From an uncultured Lysobacter sp. (GTDB lineage Bacteria > Pseudomonadota > Gammaproteobacteria > Xanthomonadales > Xanthomonadaceae): DNA of 9,138 nt. Numbering within the stretch: position 1 is the stretch's first letter; every line of letters starts with the position of its first letter. The notes under the pieces are model-generated. The model did not search any database. It saw only the letters and a program-made list of their open reading frames with translations, and was not told where the DNA came from. Location of the stretch: positions 1 through 9,138 of the forward strand of contig CALTXS010000023.1 of NCBI GenBank assembly GCA_943913335.1. Direction: 5' to 3'. The position numbers and the translations under genes were made by a program. Shown one piece after another: positions 1-6,906 of this stretch.

Positions 1-1974
1 ACCGCGCGGACCGTCAAGACCACCCTTCTCGTTGCGATGCCCGACTTGCGTCGGAATGCCGGTAATCAGCGCCCGATGCAGTTGCGCATATTGCGTCGGT
101 TCGAGCGTTTCGTGATCGTCATTGAGCGGCCACTTCTGCGCATCCATCTGCACTTTCAACTGGCGATGAAGATCCCGCCACTCGCGCATCCGCAGAAATC
201 CGACGAAGTGCTTCTGGCACCACGACCGCAGCTTGCTGCTGCTGAGTTCCTCGTGCGCTTGCTGATAGGCACGCCACAGATTGAGGATGCCGACAAACTC
301 GCTGCGCGGATCGGCAAACTCCGCGTGGGCTCGATCGGCCTCGGCGCGGCGATCCGCAGGTCGTTCACGCGGATCCTGCACGCCCAGAAACGCGGCAATA
401 GTCAGCATTTCGCGCGTCACGCCACGCTCCTTGGAAGCGGTCAGCATGCGCGCCAGTTTGACGTCAACCGGCCACAGCACCATGCTGCGTCCGATCGGTG
501 TCAGATGCCGTTGTTCATCAATGGCGTTGAGTTCCAGCAACTCCTGCCAGCCGTCGGTAATGGCCCGCGGATCAGGCATTTCCAGAAACGGAAAGCGCTC
601 GATCTCACCCAATCCCAGAGCCAACATGCGCAGAATCACGCCTGCCAATGCGGCGCGACGGATCTCGGGATCGGTGAATTCCGGCCGTTGCTCAAAGTCA
701 TGCTGCGAATACAGACGGATGCACACGCCTTCGCTCAGGCGTCCGCACCGACCCATGCGCTGATTGGCACTGGCCTGGCTGACCGGTTCAATCTGGAGAC
801 GATCGATCTTGGCCCGCGGCGAGTAGCGTTTGATGCGCGCGACACCCGGATCCACCACGTAACGAATGCGCGGCACAGTGATCGAGGTTTCCGCCACGTT
901 GGTGGCGAGCACAATGCGCCGCTGCGGATTGGGATTAAAGATGCGGTCCTGATCCTTGGAGCTCAGACGTGCATACAGCGGCAGCACTTCGGTATGCCGA
1001 TAGCGCTTTTTCTCCAGCACCTGATGCGCTTCGCGAATCTCGCGCTCACCGGGCAGGAACACGAGCACATCACCGCGCGGATCTTCCTGCGTGAGTTCGT
1101 CGATGGCATTGACCAGTCCCTGCAAGGCCCCGATGGCCTCGCCGTTCTCGGCGGTTTCCAGCGGGCGATAGCGGACTTCGACGGGATAGGTCCGGCCTTC
1201 GACCTGGATCACCGGGGCATCGCCAAAGTGCTTGGAGAAGCGTTCGGTATCAATGGTGGCCGAGGTCACAATGACCTTAAGGTCCTTGCGCTTTTGCAGC
1301 AGCAGGCGCAGATAGCCCAGCAGGAAATCGATATTGAGGCTGCGTTCGTGCGCCTCGTCAATGATCAGGGTGTCGTATTTGGACAGCCACTTATCGCCTT
1401 GGATTTCGGCGAGCAGGATGCCATCGGTCATGAACTTGATGACCGTGCGGTCGCTGACCAGATCCTGCGAACGCACCTGAAAACCGACTTGGCCACCCAG
1501 TTCGGTCTGCAGCTCGGCCGCCACTCGACCCGCCACCGAACGCGCAGCCAAGCGTCGTGGTTGCGTGCAGCCGATTTGTCCGGCCTCACCGCGGCCGGCC
1601 ATCAGTGCCAGCTTTGGAATTTGGGTGGTCTTGCCGCTGCCTGTCTCGCCCGCAATCACTACCACCTGATGCTCGCGAATCGCCTTGATGATGTCCTCGG
1701 CGTGATTCGTGATCGGCAGTTCTTCGGCCAGGGTTGGATTCGGCAACTGGGCTTTGCGGTGTTCGCGCTTTTGCAGCGATGCACTCAAATAATCGGCGAA
1801 CTGCTTTTGCTTGGCCTCATCCTGCGGCGCTGCGGCCCATTGGCGGTGCAAATGGAACAGGCGCGAGCGATCCGACGCCATGCCCTGTGCAATGGCATCT
1901 CGGGCGCGACGCAGCTCAGGAGCGAGCGCGATGGCGGCACCACGAACGGTTTGCGATTTCTTTACTTTTTGCAC
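1..1974 (-). CDS. hrpA: ATP-dependent RNA helicase HrpA, N-terminal 658 residues (3' end outside window)
   Basis: DEAH-box 3'-5' RNA helicase; HrpA of E. coli (about 1300 aa) acts on RNA and is implicated in rescuing stalled or collided ribosomes. Translating the minus strand gives Walker A GETGSGKT at residues 109-116, TQPRR at 137-141, DEAH at 206-209, SAT at 238-240, LATNVAETS near 356-364 and the motif VI region QRMGRCGR at 405-412. These are followed by the helicase-associated region (GLGEIERFPF, QDPRERP). Similarity to E. coli HrpA is continuous to the window edge, so about half the protein is present. The start chosen is GTG at 1974. An in-frame TAA lies at 1995-1993 just upstream, and this start puts Walker A at about the family position. 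No strong Shine-Dalgarno precedes it, so a later start such as the ATG at codon 32 is possible. The gene is divergent from dps across a 100-bp gap. The long open frame on the opposite strand is a shadow. Confidence 0.95.
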   Translation of the reverse strand, partial: MQKVKKSQTVRGAAIALAPELRRARDAIAQGMASDRSRLFHLHRQWAAAPQDEAKQKQFADYLSASLQKREHRKAQLPNPTLAEELPITNHAEDIIKAIREHQVVVIAGETGSGKTTQIPKLALMAGRGEAGQIGCTQPRRLAARSVAGRVAAELQTELGGQVGFQVRSQDLVSDRTVIKFMTDGILLAEIQGDKWLSKYDTLIIDEAHERSLNIDFLLGYLRLLLQKRKDLKVIVTSATIDTERFSKHFGDAPVIQVEGRTYPVEVRYRPLETAENGEAIGALQGLVNAIDELTQEDPRGDVLVFLPGEREIREAHQVLEKKRYRHTEVLPLYARLSSKDQDRIFNPNPQRRIVLATNVAETSITVPRIRYVVDPGVARIKRYSPRAKIDRLQIEPVSQASANQRMGRCGRLSEGVCIRLYSQHDFEQRPEFTDPEIRRAALAGVILRMLALGLGEIERFPFLEMPDPRAITDGWQELLELNAIDEQRHLTPIGRSMVLWPVDVKLARMLTASKERGVTREMLTIAAFLGVQDPRERPADRRAEADRAHAEFADPRSEFVGILNLWRAYQQAHEELSSSKLRSWCQKHFVGFLRMREWRDLHRQLKVQMDAQKWPLNDDHETLEPTQYAQLHRALITGIPTQVGHRNEKGGLDGPRG

Positions 1975-2074
1975 CGGGACTTCTGCGTAGAATTAGAGTA
2001 AGGACGGCAGCGCGCGGTTCAGTACCCGCAGCGGCCGACACCCTTATCGTTTGTCATTGTATTCGGAGACCCGT

Positions 2075-2620
2075 ATGAGCAAGACCAAGACCCAAAGCGC
2101 CACTAAAAAGGCGAGCAAGTCCAAAGCCCCATCTGCCGGTGTCGCCACTAGCGTGGATATTGGGATTACCGAGGCCAATCGCAAGAAGATTGCCGACGGT
2201 CTGTCCGCCGTTCTGGCCGATTCGTTCACCCTGTACCTGAAAACGCACCAGTTCCACTGGAATATTCGTGGCCCCATGTTCAACGCGCTGCATCTGATGT
2301 TCGAAACGCAGTACACGGAACAATGGACTGCGCTCGACGACCTTGCCGAACGCATCCGCGCGCTGGGCTTTAACGCACCGGGTACCTATGCGCAGTTCAT
2401 CCGCCTGTCCACCATCAAAGATGAGCAGGTGCGCGAAACCACCGACTGGCAAGCCATGGTTGAACAGCTGGTGATCGGCAACGAGACCGTCTGCCGTGTG
2501 TGCCGCAAGGTACTCGATACCGCCGACAAGGCCGGCGACGACCCGACCGTGGATCTGCTGACCCAGCGCCTGACCGTTCACGAAAAATACGCCTGGATGC
2601 TCCGTTCCTTGCTGCAGTAA
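2075..2620 (+). CDS. dps: Dps family DNA-protecting ferritin
   Basis: Dodecameric mini-ferritin that oxidises Fe(II) with peroxide, stores the iron and can coat DNA during starvation or oxidative stress. The 181-residue product has the inter-subunit ferroxidase ligands at the spacing of E. coli Dps: H61 (in HWN), H73, E77, D88 and E92. E. coli has Asp at the third position; Glu is common there in the family. The N-terminal tail holds six lysines within the first 17 residues (K3, K5, K11, K12, K15, K17), the kind of flexible basic tail that binds DNA in E. coli Dps. The ATG at 2075 is chosen because GGAGA at 2065-2069 lies 5 nt upstream. An in-frame TTG at 2051 would add eight unlikely residues. 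It is transcribed away from hrpA. A -10-like TAGAAT lies at 1988-1993 without a good -35, and I see no clear OxyR site. Confidence 0.95.
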   Translation: MSKTKTQSATKKASKSKAPSAGVATSVDIGITEANRKKIADGLSAVLADSFTLYLKTHQFHWNIRGPMFNALHLMFETQYTEQWTALDDLAERIRALGFNAPGTYAQFIRLSTIKDEQVRETTDWQAMVEQLVIGNETVCRVCRKVLDTADKAGDDPTVDLLTQRLTVHEKYAWMLRSLLQ

Positions 2621-2693
2621 GCGGTTTCGACTGGCGCGGCAATGCGCTGATTTCCGATAGCGGGCGATCGGACCGGGCTGCAATATCGCCGTT

Positions 2694-4610
2694 ATGGACA
2701 GCAGCCCGGAAGCGCACGCATTAGCAATTCTCAAGAACGTCTGGGGCTACGATGCGTTTCGTGGCCAGCAGCTGCAGATCGTGGCGCACGTGGGCGCGGG
2801 TGGCAATGCCTTCGTGCTGATGCCTACGGGCGGTGGCAAATCGCTGTGCTATCAGGTGCCGGGGCTAATGCGCGAAGGCCTGTGCGTGGTGATCTCGCCG
2901 CTGATTGCGCTGATGCTGGATCAGGTCGAGGCCTTGCAGGCACGCGGTATTGCAGCGGCCCTACTCAACTCGACGCTAAGTGACTCTGACGCCGCCACTA
3001 TTGAACAGCAGGCCCGCGACGGCACCCTGAAATTCCTCTACTTGGCGCCCGAACGGCTGCTGACGCTAAAGACCATCGCCCTGCTGCGCGAGTGCCACAT
3101 CGGACTGTTTGCAGTGGACGAGGCGCATTGCATCTCGCAGTGGGGGCATGATTTCCGGCCCGAGTATCGGCGTCTGATGCTGATCCGTGAGCAATGGCCC
3201 GAGGTGCCGCGGATCGCGCTGACCGCTTCGGCCGATGCACCGAGCCGTGCGGATATCGTACGGACCCTGGATTTGGCCGAGGCGCGGCTGTTTCTAGGCT
3301 CGTTCGACCGCACCAATATCTTTTACAAGGTTGTGCCCAAGCACGACGCGGAGCGTCAGCTGCTCGATTACGTGGCCGAGCATGCGCACGAATGCGGCGT
3401 GGTGTATGCAGTCTCGCGCGCCAAGGTTGAGGCGCTGGCCACCTTGCTGCGACGTCACGGCTACAACGCCTCGATTTATCACGCCGGGCTCAGTGATGCC
3501 GATCGCTCCAAAAATCAGCGGGAATTTCTGGCCTCCAAGCGCATGGTGATGTGCGCCACGATTGCGTTCGGCATGGGCATCGACAAGCCCGATGTGCGCT
3601 TTGTCGCGCATGTCGATCTGCCGCGCTCGATGGAAGGCTACTACCAGGAGACCGGACGTGGCGGTCGCGACGGCGAACGCGCCGTGGCGTGGCTGTGTTA
3701 TTCGCCGGGTGACCGGTATCGCCTTCGCAAGATGATCTTGGCCAGCGATTCCTCACCGCCGCGACAGCGCATGGAACTGTTCAAGCTCGATGCCCTGCTC
3801 GGCTATTGCGAGTCCGCGGTGTGTCGCCATCAGACGCTGGTGGGTTGGTTTGACGAAGCGCATCCGGGTAGCTGCGGCATGTGTGATAACTGTGTGCCCG
3901 AGCGGACTTCGAACTTACCAATGAACACCGTGCCCAACGGGCATCGGGCGGCGCAGATGGCCTTGAGTGCAGCGTGGCGATTGCGCAATGCCGAGTGCAC
4001 GCATCAGGCGCTGCTGGACACGCTGATGGGCCGAGTCACGGACCCGGTCTGGTGCCGCGATGCGGATTCCCTGGCCGTGTTCGGTAAGGGTCAGCGCATG
4101 GGATTGCGCGGATGGCAGGGCGTCCTTCGTCAGCTGTATGGGCTCGGTTATCTGCAATTGGACCCGCATCAGGTCAGTGCACTGCGGGTCTCGGATAAGG
4201 CTATGCGTGCGCTCCAGCAGCGCGAGATTTTGCCCATCACCCTGCCCGCACCATGGGCGGCCGAACCGGAGAACCTCCCTATGCCCGACAATCCGAGTCA
4301 TCAAACCCCTGCCGAGCGCACCCGCACGGCGCCCCGCGGGCCGTACCAGCCCGTCGACCTCACCGGCCTGTCCCCGGCCGCAACCGCCCGCTGGCACCGT
4401 TTGCGCAAATGGCGCACCGACATTGCCAAGAGCATGCAGCTGCCCGCCTACATCGTGCTGCATGACCGCACCCTGCTGGCGATTGCCGAGCACGACCCGG
4501 CGGACCTGGAATCCCTGGCCCTGATCGGCGGCTTCGGGCCCGTCAAACTAGAGAAATACGGGGCGACGGTGCTGGAGCTGCTGGAGGAGCTACGCGACAC
4601 TGTGCATTAA
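2694..4610 (+). CDS. recQ: ATP-dependent DNA helicase RecQ
   Basis: RecQ is a 3'-5' DNA helicase that unwinds recombination and replication intermediates in the RecF repair pathway and suppresses illegitimate recombination. The 638-residue product has the full bacterial architecture. The helicase core shows Walker A PTGGGKS at 44-50, DEAH at 142-145 followed by the aromatic-rich loop (CISQWGHDFRPEY), and motif VI QETGRGGRDG at 318-327. The zinc ligands are C377, C394, C397 and C400. A winged-helix RQC region spans about 410-515 and an HRDC domain about 558-636 (IGGFGPVKLEKYG). Motif III reads TAS where E. coli has TAT, a conservative change. A proline-rich linker (about 518-556) separates RQC from HRDC. 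The length is close to the E. coli protein (about 609 aa). The ATG at 2694 matches the usual N-terminus, but no good Shine-Dalgarno is visible. It lies 73 bp after dps on the same strand, with no clear terminator between them. Confidence 0.96.
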   Translation: MDSSPEAHALAILKNVWGYDAFRGQQLQIVAHVGAGGNAFVLMPTGGGKSLCYQVPGLMREGLCVVISPLIALMLDQVEALQARGIAAALLNSTLSDSDAATIEQQARDGTLKFLYLAPERLLTLKTIALLRECHIGLFAVDEAHCISQWGHDFRPEYRRLMLIREQWPEVPRIALTASADAPSRADIVRTLDLAEARLFLGSFDRTNIFYKVVPKHDAERQLLDYVAEHAHECGVVYAVSRAKVEALATLLRRHGYNASIYHAGLSDADRSKNQREFLASKRMVMCATIAFGMGIDKPDVRFVAHVDLPRSMEGYYQETGRGGRDGERAVAWLCYSPGDRYRLRKMILASDSSPPRQRMELFKLDALLGYCESAVCRHQTLVGWFDEAHPGSCGMCDNCVPERTSNLPMNTVPNGHRAAQMALSAAWRLRNAECTHQALLDTLMGRVTDPVWCRDADSLAVFGKGQRMGLRGWQGVLRQLYGLGYLQLDPHQVSALRVSDKAMRALQQREILPITLPAPWAAEPENLPMPDNPSHQTPAERTRTAPRGPYQPVDLTGLSPAATARWHRLRKWRTDIAKSMQLPAYIVLHDRTLLAIAEHDPADLESLALIGGFGPVKLEKYGATVLELLEELRDTVH

Positions 4611-4626
4611 CGAGCGGCCCACGGTC

Positions 4627-4655
4627 TTGCCGAGCCGCGATCTACGGGTTATAAT
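4627..4655 (+). promoter_or_regulatory. Sigma-70 promoter of tRNA-Lys
   Basis: The -35 box is TTGCCG at 4627-4632 (4 of 6 consensus bases) and the -10 box is a perfect TATAAT at 4650-4655, with an exact 17-bp spacer. Transcription would start near 4662, about 6 nt before the mature tRNA. GC-rich bases follow the -10 box (CGGCC at 4659-4663), which resembles the discriminator of stringently controlled stable-RNA promoters. Confidence 0.8.
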
Positions 4656-4667
4656 TTTCGGCCTTGT

Positions 4668-4743
4668 GGGTCGTTAGCTCAGTCGGTAGAGCAGTTGACT
4701 TTTAATCAATTGGTCGATGGTTCGAATCCATCACGACCCACCA
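4668..4743 (+). tRNA. tRNA-Lys (anticodon TTT)
   Basis: This 76-nt gene folds as a standard cloverleaf. The acceptor strand GGGTCGT (4668-4674) pairs with ACGACCC (4733-4739), followed by discriminator A4740 and an encoded CCA (4741-4743). The anticodon arm is GTTGA-CTTTTAA-TCAAT with anticodon TTT at 4701-4703, and the T arm contains GGTTCGAATCC. It is nearly identical to E. coli tRNA-Lys. Its 3' end faces the AT-rich insert. Such 3' ends are the usual attachment sites for integrative elements, and the tRNA-Lys beside queC in Pseudomonas aeruginosa is a known example. Confidence 0.98.
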
Positions 4744-4807
4744 TTTTTAAGGTGTTTTAAAGCTGGTTGTTCAGCTAGCTGTATAAAATAGCCCAAAGCG
4801 TCTAAGA

Positions 4808-4895
4808 CTAGTGTGCTGGCTTGATGGGTTTGACCCTCGCCCGATAGTGCTGTTTGGTCACCACAACATTGGTGTGAGAGCAATTCTGCGGCTTT
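4808..4895 (-). pseudogene. Frameshifted C-terminal relic of a tyrosine recombinase (integrase)
   Basis: On the minus strand, one frame reads SHTNVVVTKQHYRARVKP and then stops at 4810-4808. This resembles the end of the integrase catalytic domain, typically written LLGHxxVxVTExHYxxxVK. It has the His of the LGH box at 4876-4874 and the candidate nucleophile Tyr at 4846-4844, ten residues later. The preceding part of the motif, KAAELL, is in another frame (4895-4878). Restoring two bases between 4878 and 4877 would give AAELLGHTNVVVT, so I infer a 2-bp deletion. Upstream, no RHTFA-type box with the other catalytic Arg and His is recognisable, so the gene is dead and mostly gone. It lies 64 bp from the tRNA-Lys 3' end, where integrases of tRNA-targeted islands usually sit. 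This is a short motif match made by eye. Confidence 0.5.
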
Positions 4896-5207
4896 TCGTC
4901 GGTTTTTGTCCTCTGAGGTAGCCGATGTTCCGAGCTCAAGCGAACGCCACGGACATTAACGCACTGTCCCGATTGCCGATGACGGTATTGCACTTTCTGA
5001 TGTAGGCAAAAATGTGGTTCGACCCGAAGTCCGCAATGTTCATATCCCCAAATACGGGGGACGTTCGACGCAGTTTCACCCGATAGCCCTTCACTGTACT
5101 CCCAATAGGTCTCTAGCTCGGTCAGCAATCATCGCGGCGGCTACGTCTGTGTCCCTGCTAGCCGTACTCCGCCGAGGTGTGGACTCTGACGTAGAGGTGT
5201 GAAGCTA

Positions 5208-5237
5208 TTGACGATAGCAAGTTCTTTTCGATATGAA
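5208..5237 (+). promoter_or_regulatory. Possible promoter of the phospholipase-like gene
   Basis: TTGACG at 5208-5213 (5 of 6 consensus bases) lies 18 bp before TATGAA at 5232-5237 (4 of 6). Transcription would begin around 5244-5246. That is downstream of the first ATG (5233) and upstream of the ATG at 5269, which independently favours the later start. The -10 element is weak. Confidence 0.35.
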
Positions 5238-5268
5238 GAAGTCAACTCCTTATCGGAAGTCGACTTTT

Positions 5269-5982
5269 ATGAGGGTGCGGCCGATTTTTAGATGTTCAAT
5301 TCTTGCGCTCATATTCAGCGTAGTGATTGGCATTTTTGCAAGTCATGCGCCTACCGCAAAAGCAGTTTGGATATCACCCTCTGGCGAGATCTGTATTCCA
5401 AATATCGAGATATATGACATATATATTAATGGTGAATACCAATACAGCGAACAGCAACAGGAAGGGTTTGAAAGTTGCACACCAGCGTTTGACTCGACGC
5501 TTTATACAGAATATGACCAGAGTTGGTTCACTGGCGTCGGTGGTGCTTTCCCTCAATGCAGCGTAATTAGAGCATCGTTGCCCGCGAATTGCGATTTGAA
5601 TAATCCGGCACCAATGGTGCCTCCAGATGGCTGCTCTTCTCCAGCCCCTGACGGATTGGGGCCAGTGTTTAGCGCAGGATATCAAACAATATTCAAAGCG
5701 GCGTGTGACGCACACGACATATGTTACGGAACGTTGGGTAGTAGTAAATATTCCTGCGACGCCGCCTTAGAGATTAATATGATTACGGACGCCCAGGCAA
5801 TCATGTCCACTTCGGACTGGAACTCCTTAGGTTCAATCGTAGTGGCGCAGGCTGCTATATATCGCATTGCTTTAGTGTCGAATGCGCTTAATTTACCTGG
5901 ACGAAAATTTGAGGCTGCTCAGGATAATGCAAGGTGTCGCGCAGCCGCCCAAGTGTTTAACGCCTCCGGATCGAATTGTTAG
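5269..5982 (+). CDS. Exported phospholipase A2-like protein
   Basis: Probable secreted calcium-dependent lipase of the phospholipase A2 fold, which hydrolyses the sn-2 acyl chain of phospholipids. Numbering here is from the upstream ATG at 5233. Residues 13-44 form a classic signal peptide: a basic start (MRVRPIFR), a hydrophobic core and AKA before the likely cleavage at 44/45. Residues 132-183 carry the PLA2 signature: a glycine-rich DGCSSP loop that could bind calcium, ACDAHDICYGT with the catalytic pair H161-D162, and CDAALEINM, whose D176 matches the second catalytic Asp of bacterial and fungal enzymes. Ten cysteines in the mature chain suggest up to five disulfides. Residues 45-130 are Cys-containing and unrecognised. 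I prefer the start at 5269 (237 aa). GGAAG at 5255-5259 precedes it and the signal peptide begins there; 5233 is the alternative (249 aa). The gene is AT-richer than its flanks. Substrate, target and export route beyond the inner membrane are unknown. Confidence 0.78.
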   Translation: MRVRPIFRCSILALIFSVVIGIFASHAPTAKAVWISPSGEICIPNIEIYDIYINGEYQYSEQQQEGFESCTPAFDSTLYTEYDQSWFTGVGGAFPQCSVIRASLPANCDLNNPAPMVPPDGCSSPAPDGLGPVFSAGYQTIFKAACDAHDICYGTLGSSKYSCDAALEINMITDAQAIMSTSDWNSLGSIVVAQAAIYRIALVSNALNLPGRKFEAAQDNARCRAAAQVFNASGSNC

Positions 5983-5987
5983 ATCTT

Positions 5988-6848
5988 ATGAAAACGTCAG
6001 AAAGATCGTCAGATACAGCCCGCACGTTGGTGTCTATCGTAATCTCTGTGATTTGCGTCACAGCGATATTTGGCGCAACTGCTGCGGGGACACCCAAGCA
6101 GGTTGGTGCCGATGGGCAGGCGACGCGCAATGAACTGTCAGTTGAAACGTCGTCTAAAGCGAAGCGGGTGAATAAGAACTCTGTTCTGCCCAGTGGAAAG
6201 CAACGGCTTTCAGCGCAGAAAATCCTAACAATCGATCCGTCATTCGTCGCATTAAGTCCGGAAGAAAGCGATTGGCTGGATCAAAACGGATACCTTACGC
6301 GCGAAGAAATGAGGGCATATCAATCGATGCCAATAAAGGCACTTGAGGCACTCGCGCTTCAGAAGGGCGACAATAATGCGCGGACTGCCCTGGGTATCAG
6401 GCACTTGCGCGACGGGGAGCCATTCAAGGCAATGTCCGTACTCAATAGCGCGATTTCTCACGGATCACTCTCAGCGGTCGAGTGGCTGGCAACTGCAGAG
6501 AAAATGTACGCGCAGCAAACACTTCCGAGAAATCCGGTGACCATTCAGATGGCTGAAGGCTTCTATCTCGGCCGACTACAGCAAGCAGCTAACTGGGGCG
6601 ACCGCCGAGCACGCGTAAGAGTCGAAAAATTCAGGCAAAAAAACCTGGAGCCCGTCAACGATGACGTCATTCAGGGCTATGCAAAATCGTTTTCTGATTC
6701 ATCTTTGAGGGTTGCGGCGCGTGGGACCACGCTTGGCAGGCGCGCCAATATTCGCCCTAACGGGGATAAATGGTCCAAGCTTGACCAAGCTGCGAAAAAC
6801 CATAGCAAGAGCGCAGAACTCAACACGTTTGAGGTCATCATCAGATAG
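5988..6848 (+). CDS. Exported Sel1/TPR-like repeat protein, hypothetical
   Basis: I do not recognise a named family for this 286-residue protein. Residues 1-33 look like a signal peptide: a charged N-terminus, a hydrophobic stretch at about 13-29, and ATA at 30-32 as a plausible cleavage site. A low-complexity polar linker (about 35-75) follows. At 95-108 the segment DWLDQNGYLTREEM resembles a degenerate EF-hand loop but lacks the usual first ligand. Residues 115-215 show the small-residue and helix pattern of Sel1-like/TPR solenoids (GDNNARTALGIRHLRDG, then A..L..AISHGSLSAVEWL). The C-terminal 60 residues are basic and unrecognised. The ATG lies 5 nt after the stop of the phospholipase-like gene and has no good Shine-Dalgarno, so it is probably cotranscribed and translationally coupled. 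An in-frame TTG at 5976 would overlap the upstream gene. A partner, chaperone or immunity role for the lipase-like protein is inference from the gene pairing. Confidence 0.75.
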   Translation: MKTSERSSDTARTLVSIVISVICVTAIFGATAAGTPKQVGADGQATRNELSVETSSKAKRVNKNSVLPSGKQRLSAQKILTIDPSFVALSPEESDWLDQNGYLTREEMRAYQSMPIKALEALALQKGDNNARTALGIRHLRDGEPFKAMSVLNSAISHGSLSAVEWLATAEKMYAQQTLPRNPVTIQMAEGFYLGRLQQAANWGDRRARVRVEKFRQKNLEPVNDDVIQGYAKSFSDSSLRVAARGTTLGRRANIRPNGDKWSKLDQAAKNHSKSAELNTFEVIIR

Positions 6849-6882
6849 CCTCAGATTGAATTTAGTCTCAGGCGGGGCTTTT
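6848..6882 (+). terminator. Probable Rho-independent terminator after the two-gene insert
   Basis: An inverted repeat pairs GCCTCAGATT (6848-6857) with AGTCTCAGGC (6864-6873) around a 6-nt loop. It forms a 10-bp stem with one C-C mismatch and one G-T wobble. TTTT follows at 6879-6882 and TTT at 6885-6887. The first stem base is the last base of the stop codon TAG, so the hairpin begins immediately at the end of the gene. The T-run is short and displaced by five bases from the stem, which lowers confidence. It lies between convergent genes. Confidence 0.5.
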
Positions 6883-6906
6883 CCTTTGGCTGAACAGCGA
6901 GCGCGA

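Larger units (their letters stand above)
4744..5268. other. Long mostly non-coding stretch, left part of the tRNA-Lys insert
   Basis: This stretch of 525 bp lies between the tRNA and the phospholipase-like gene. I see no intact gene. A 106-codon frame on the minus strand (5128-4808) and a 62-codon frame on the plus strand (5014-5202) do not look like real proteins over their length, except for the recombinase-like tail at 4808-4895 described separately. A short inverted repeat AGCTG/CAGCT (4761-4765 and 4772-4776) follows the tRNA but has no T-run. A CCCC/GGGG inverted repeat lies at 5046-5060. I read the stretch as decayed mobile-element DNA plus the promoter region of the next gene. No copy of the tRNA 3' end is visible here. 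Confidence 0.6.

Noticed and set aside
37..2001. 654-codon open frame on the plus strand
   Set aside because: It is the antisense shadow of hrpA. The minus-strand frame carries every DEAH helicase motif, and the plus-strand translation resembles no protein. Long antisense frames are common opposite GC-rich genes.
2054..2734. 226-codon open frame on the minus strand
   Set aside because: Antisense to dps, whose ferroxidase ligands and ribosome binding site are clear.
4761..4776. Terminator for tRNA-Lys at the AGCTG/CAGCT inverted repeat
   Set aside because: The stem is only 5 bp and no T-run follows. The short T-run at 4744-4748 precedes it rather than following it.
4808..5128. 106-codon minus-strand frame as an intact gene
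   Set aside because: Only its last 25 or so residues look like a known protein family, and the matching upstream part of that motif lies in another frame. It is better read as a relic.
5014..5202. 62-codon plus-strand frame before the phospholipase-like gene
   Set aside because: No ribosome binding site, no recognisable features, and low-quality composition.
6780..6906. attR copy of the tRNA-Lys 3' end at the right edge of the insert
   Set aside because: I looked for a match to the last 20 or so bases of the tRNA and saw none, so the right boundary of the element is not defined by a repeat.
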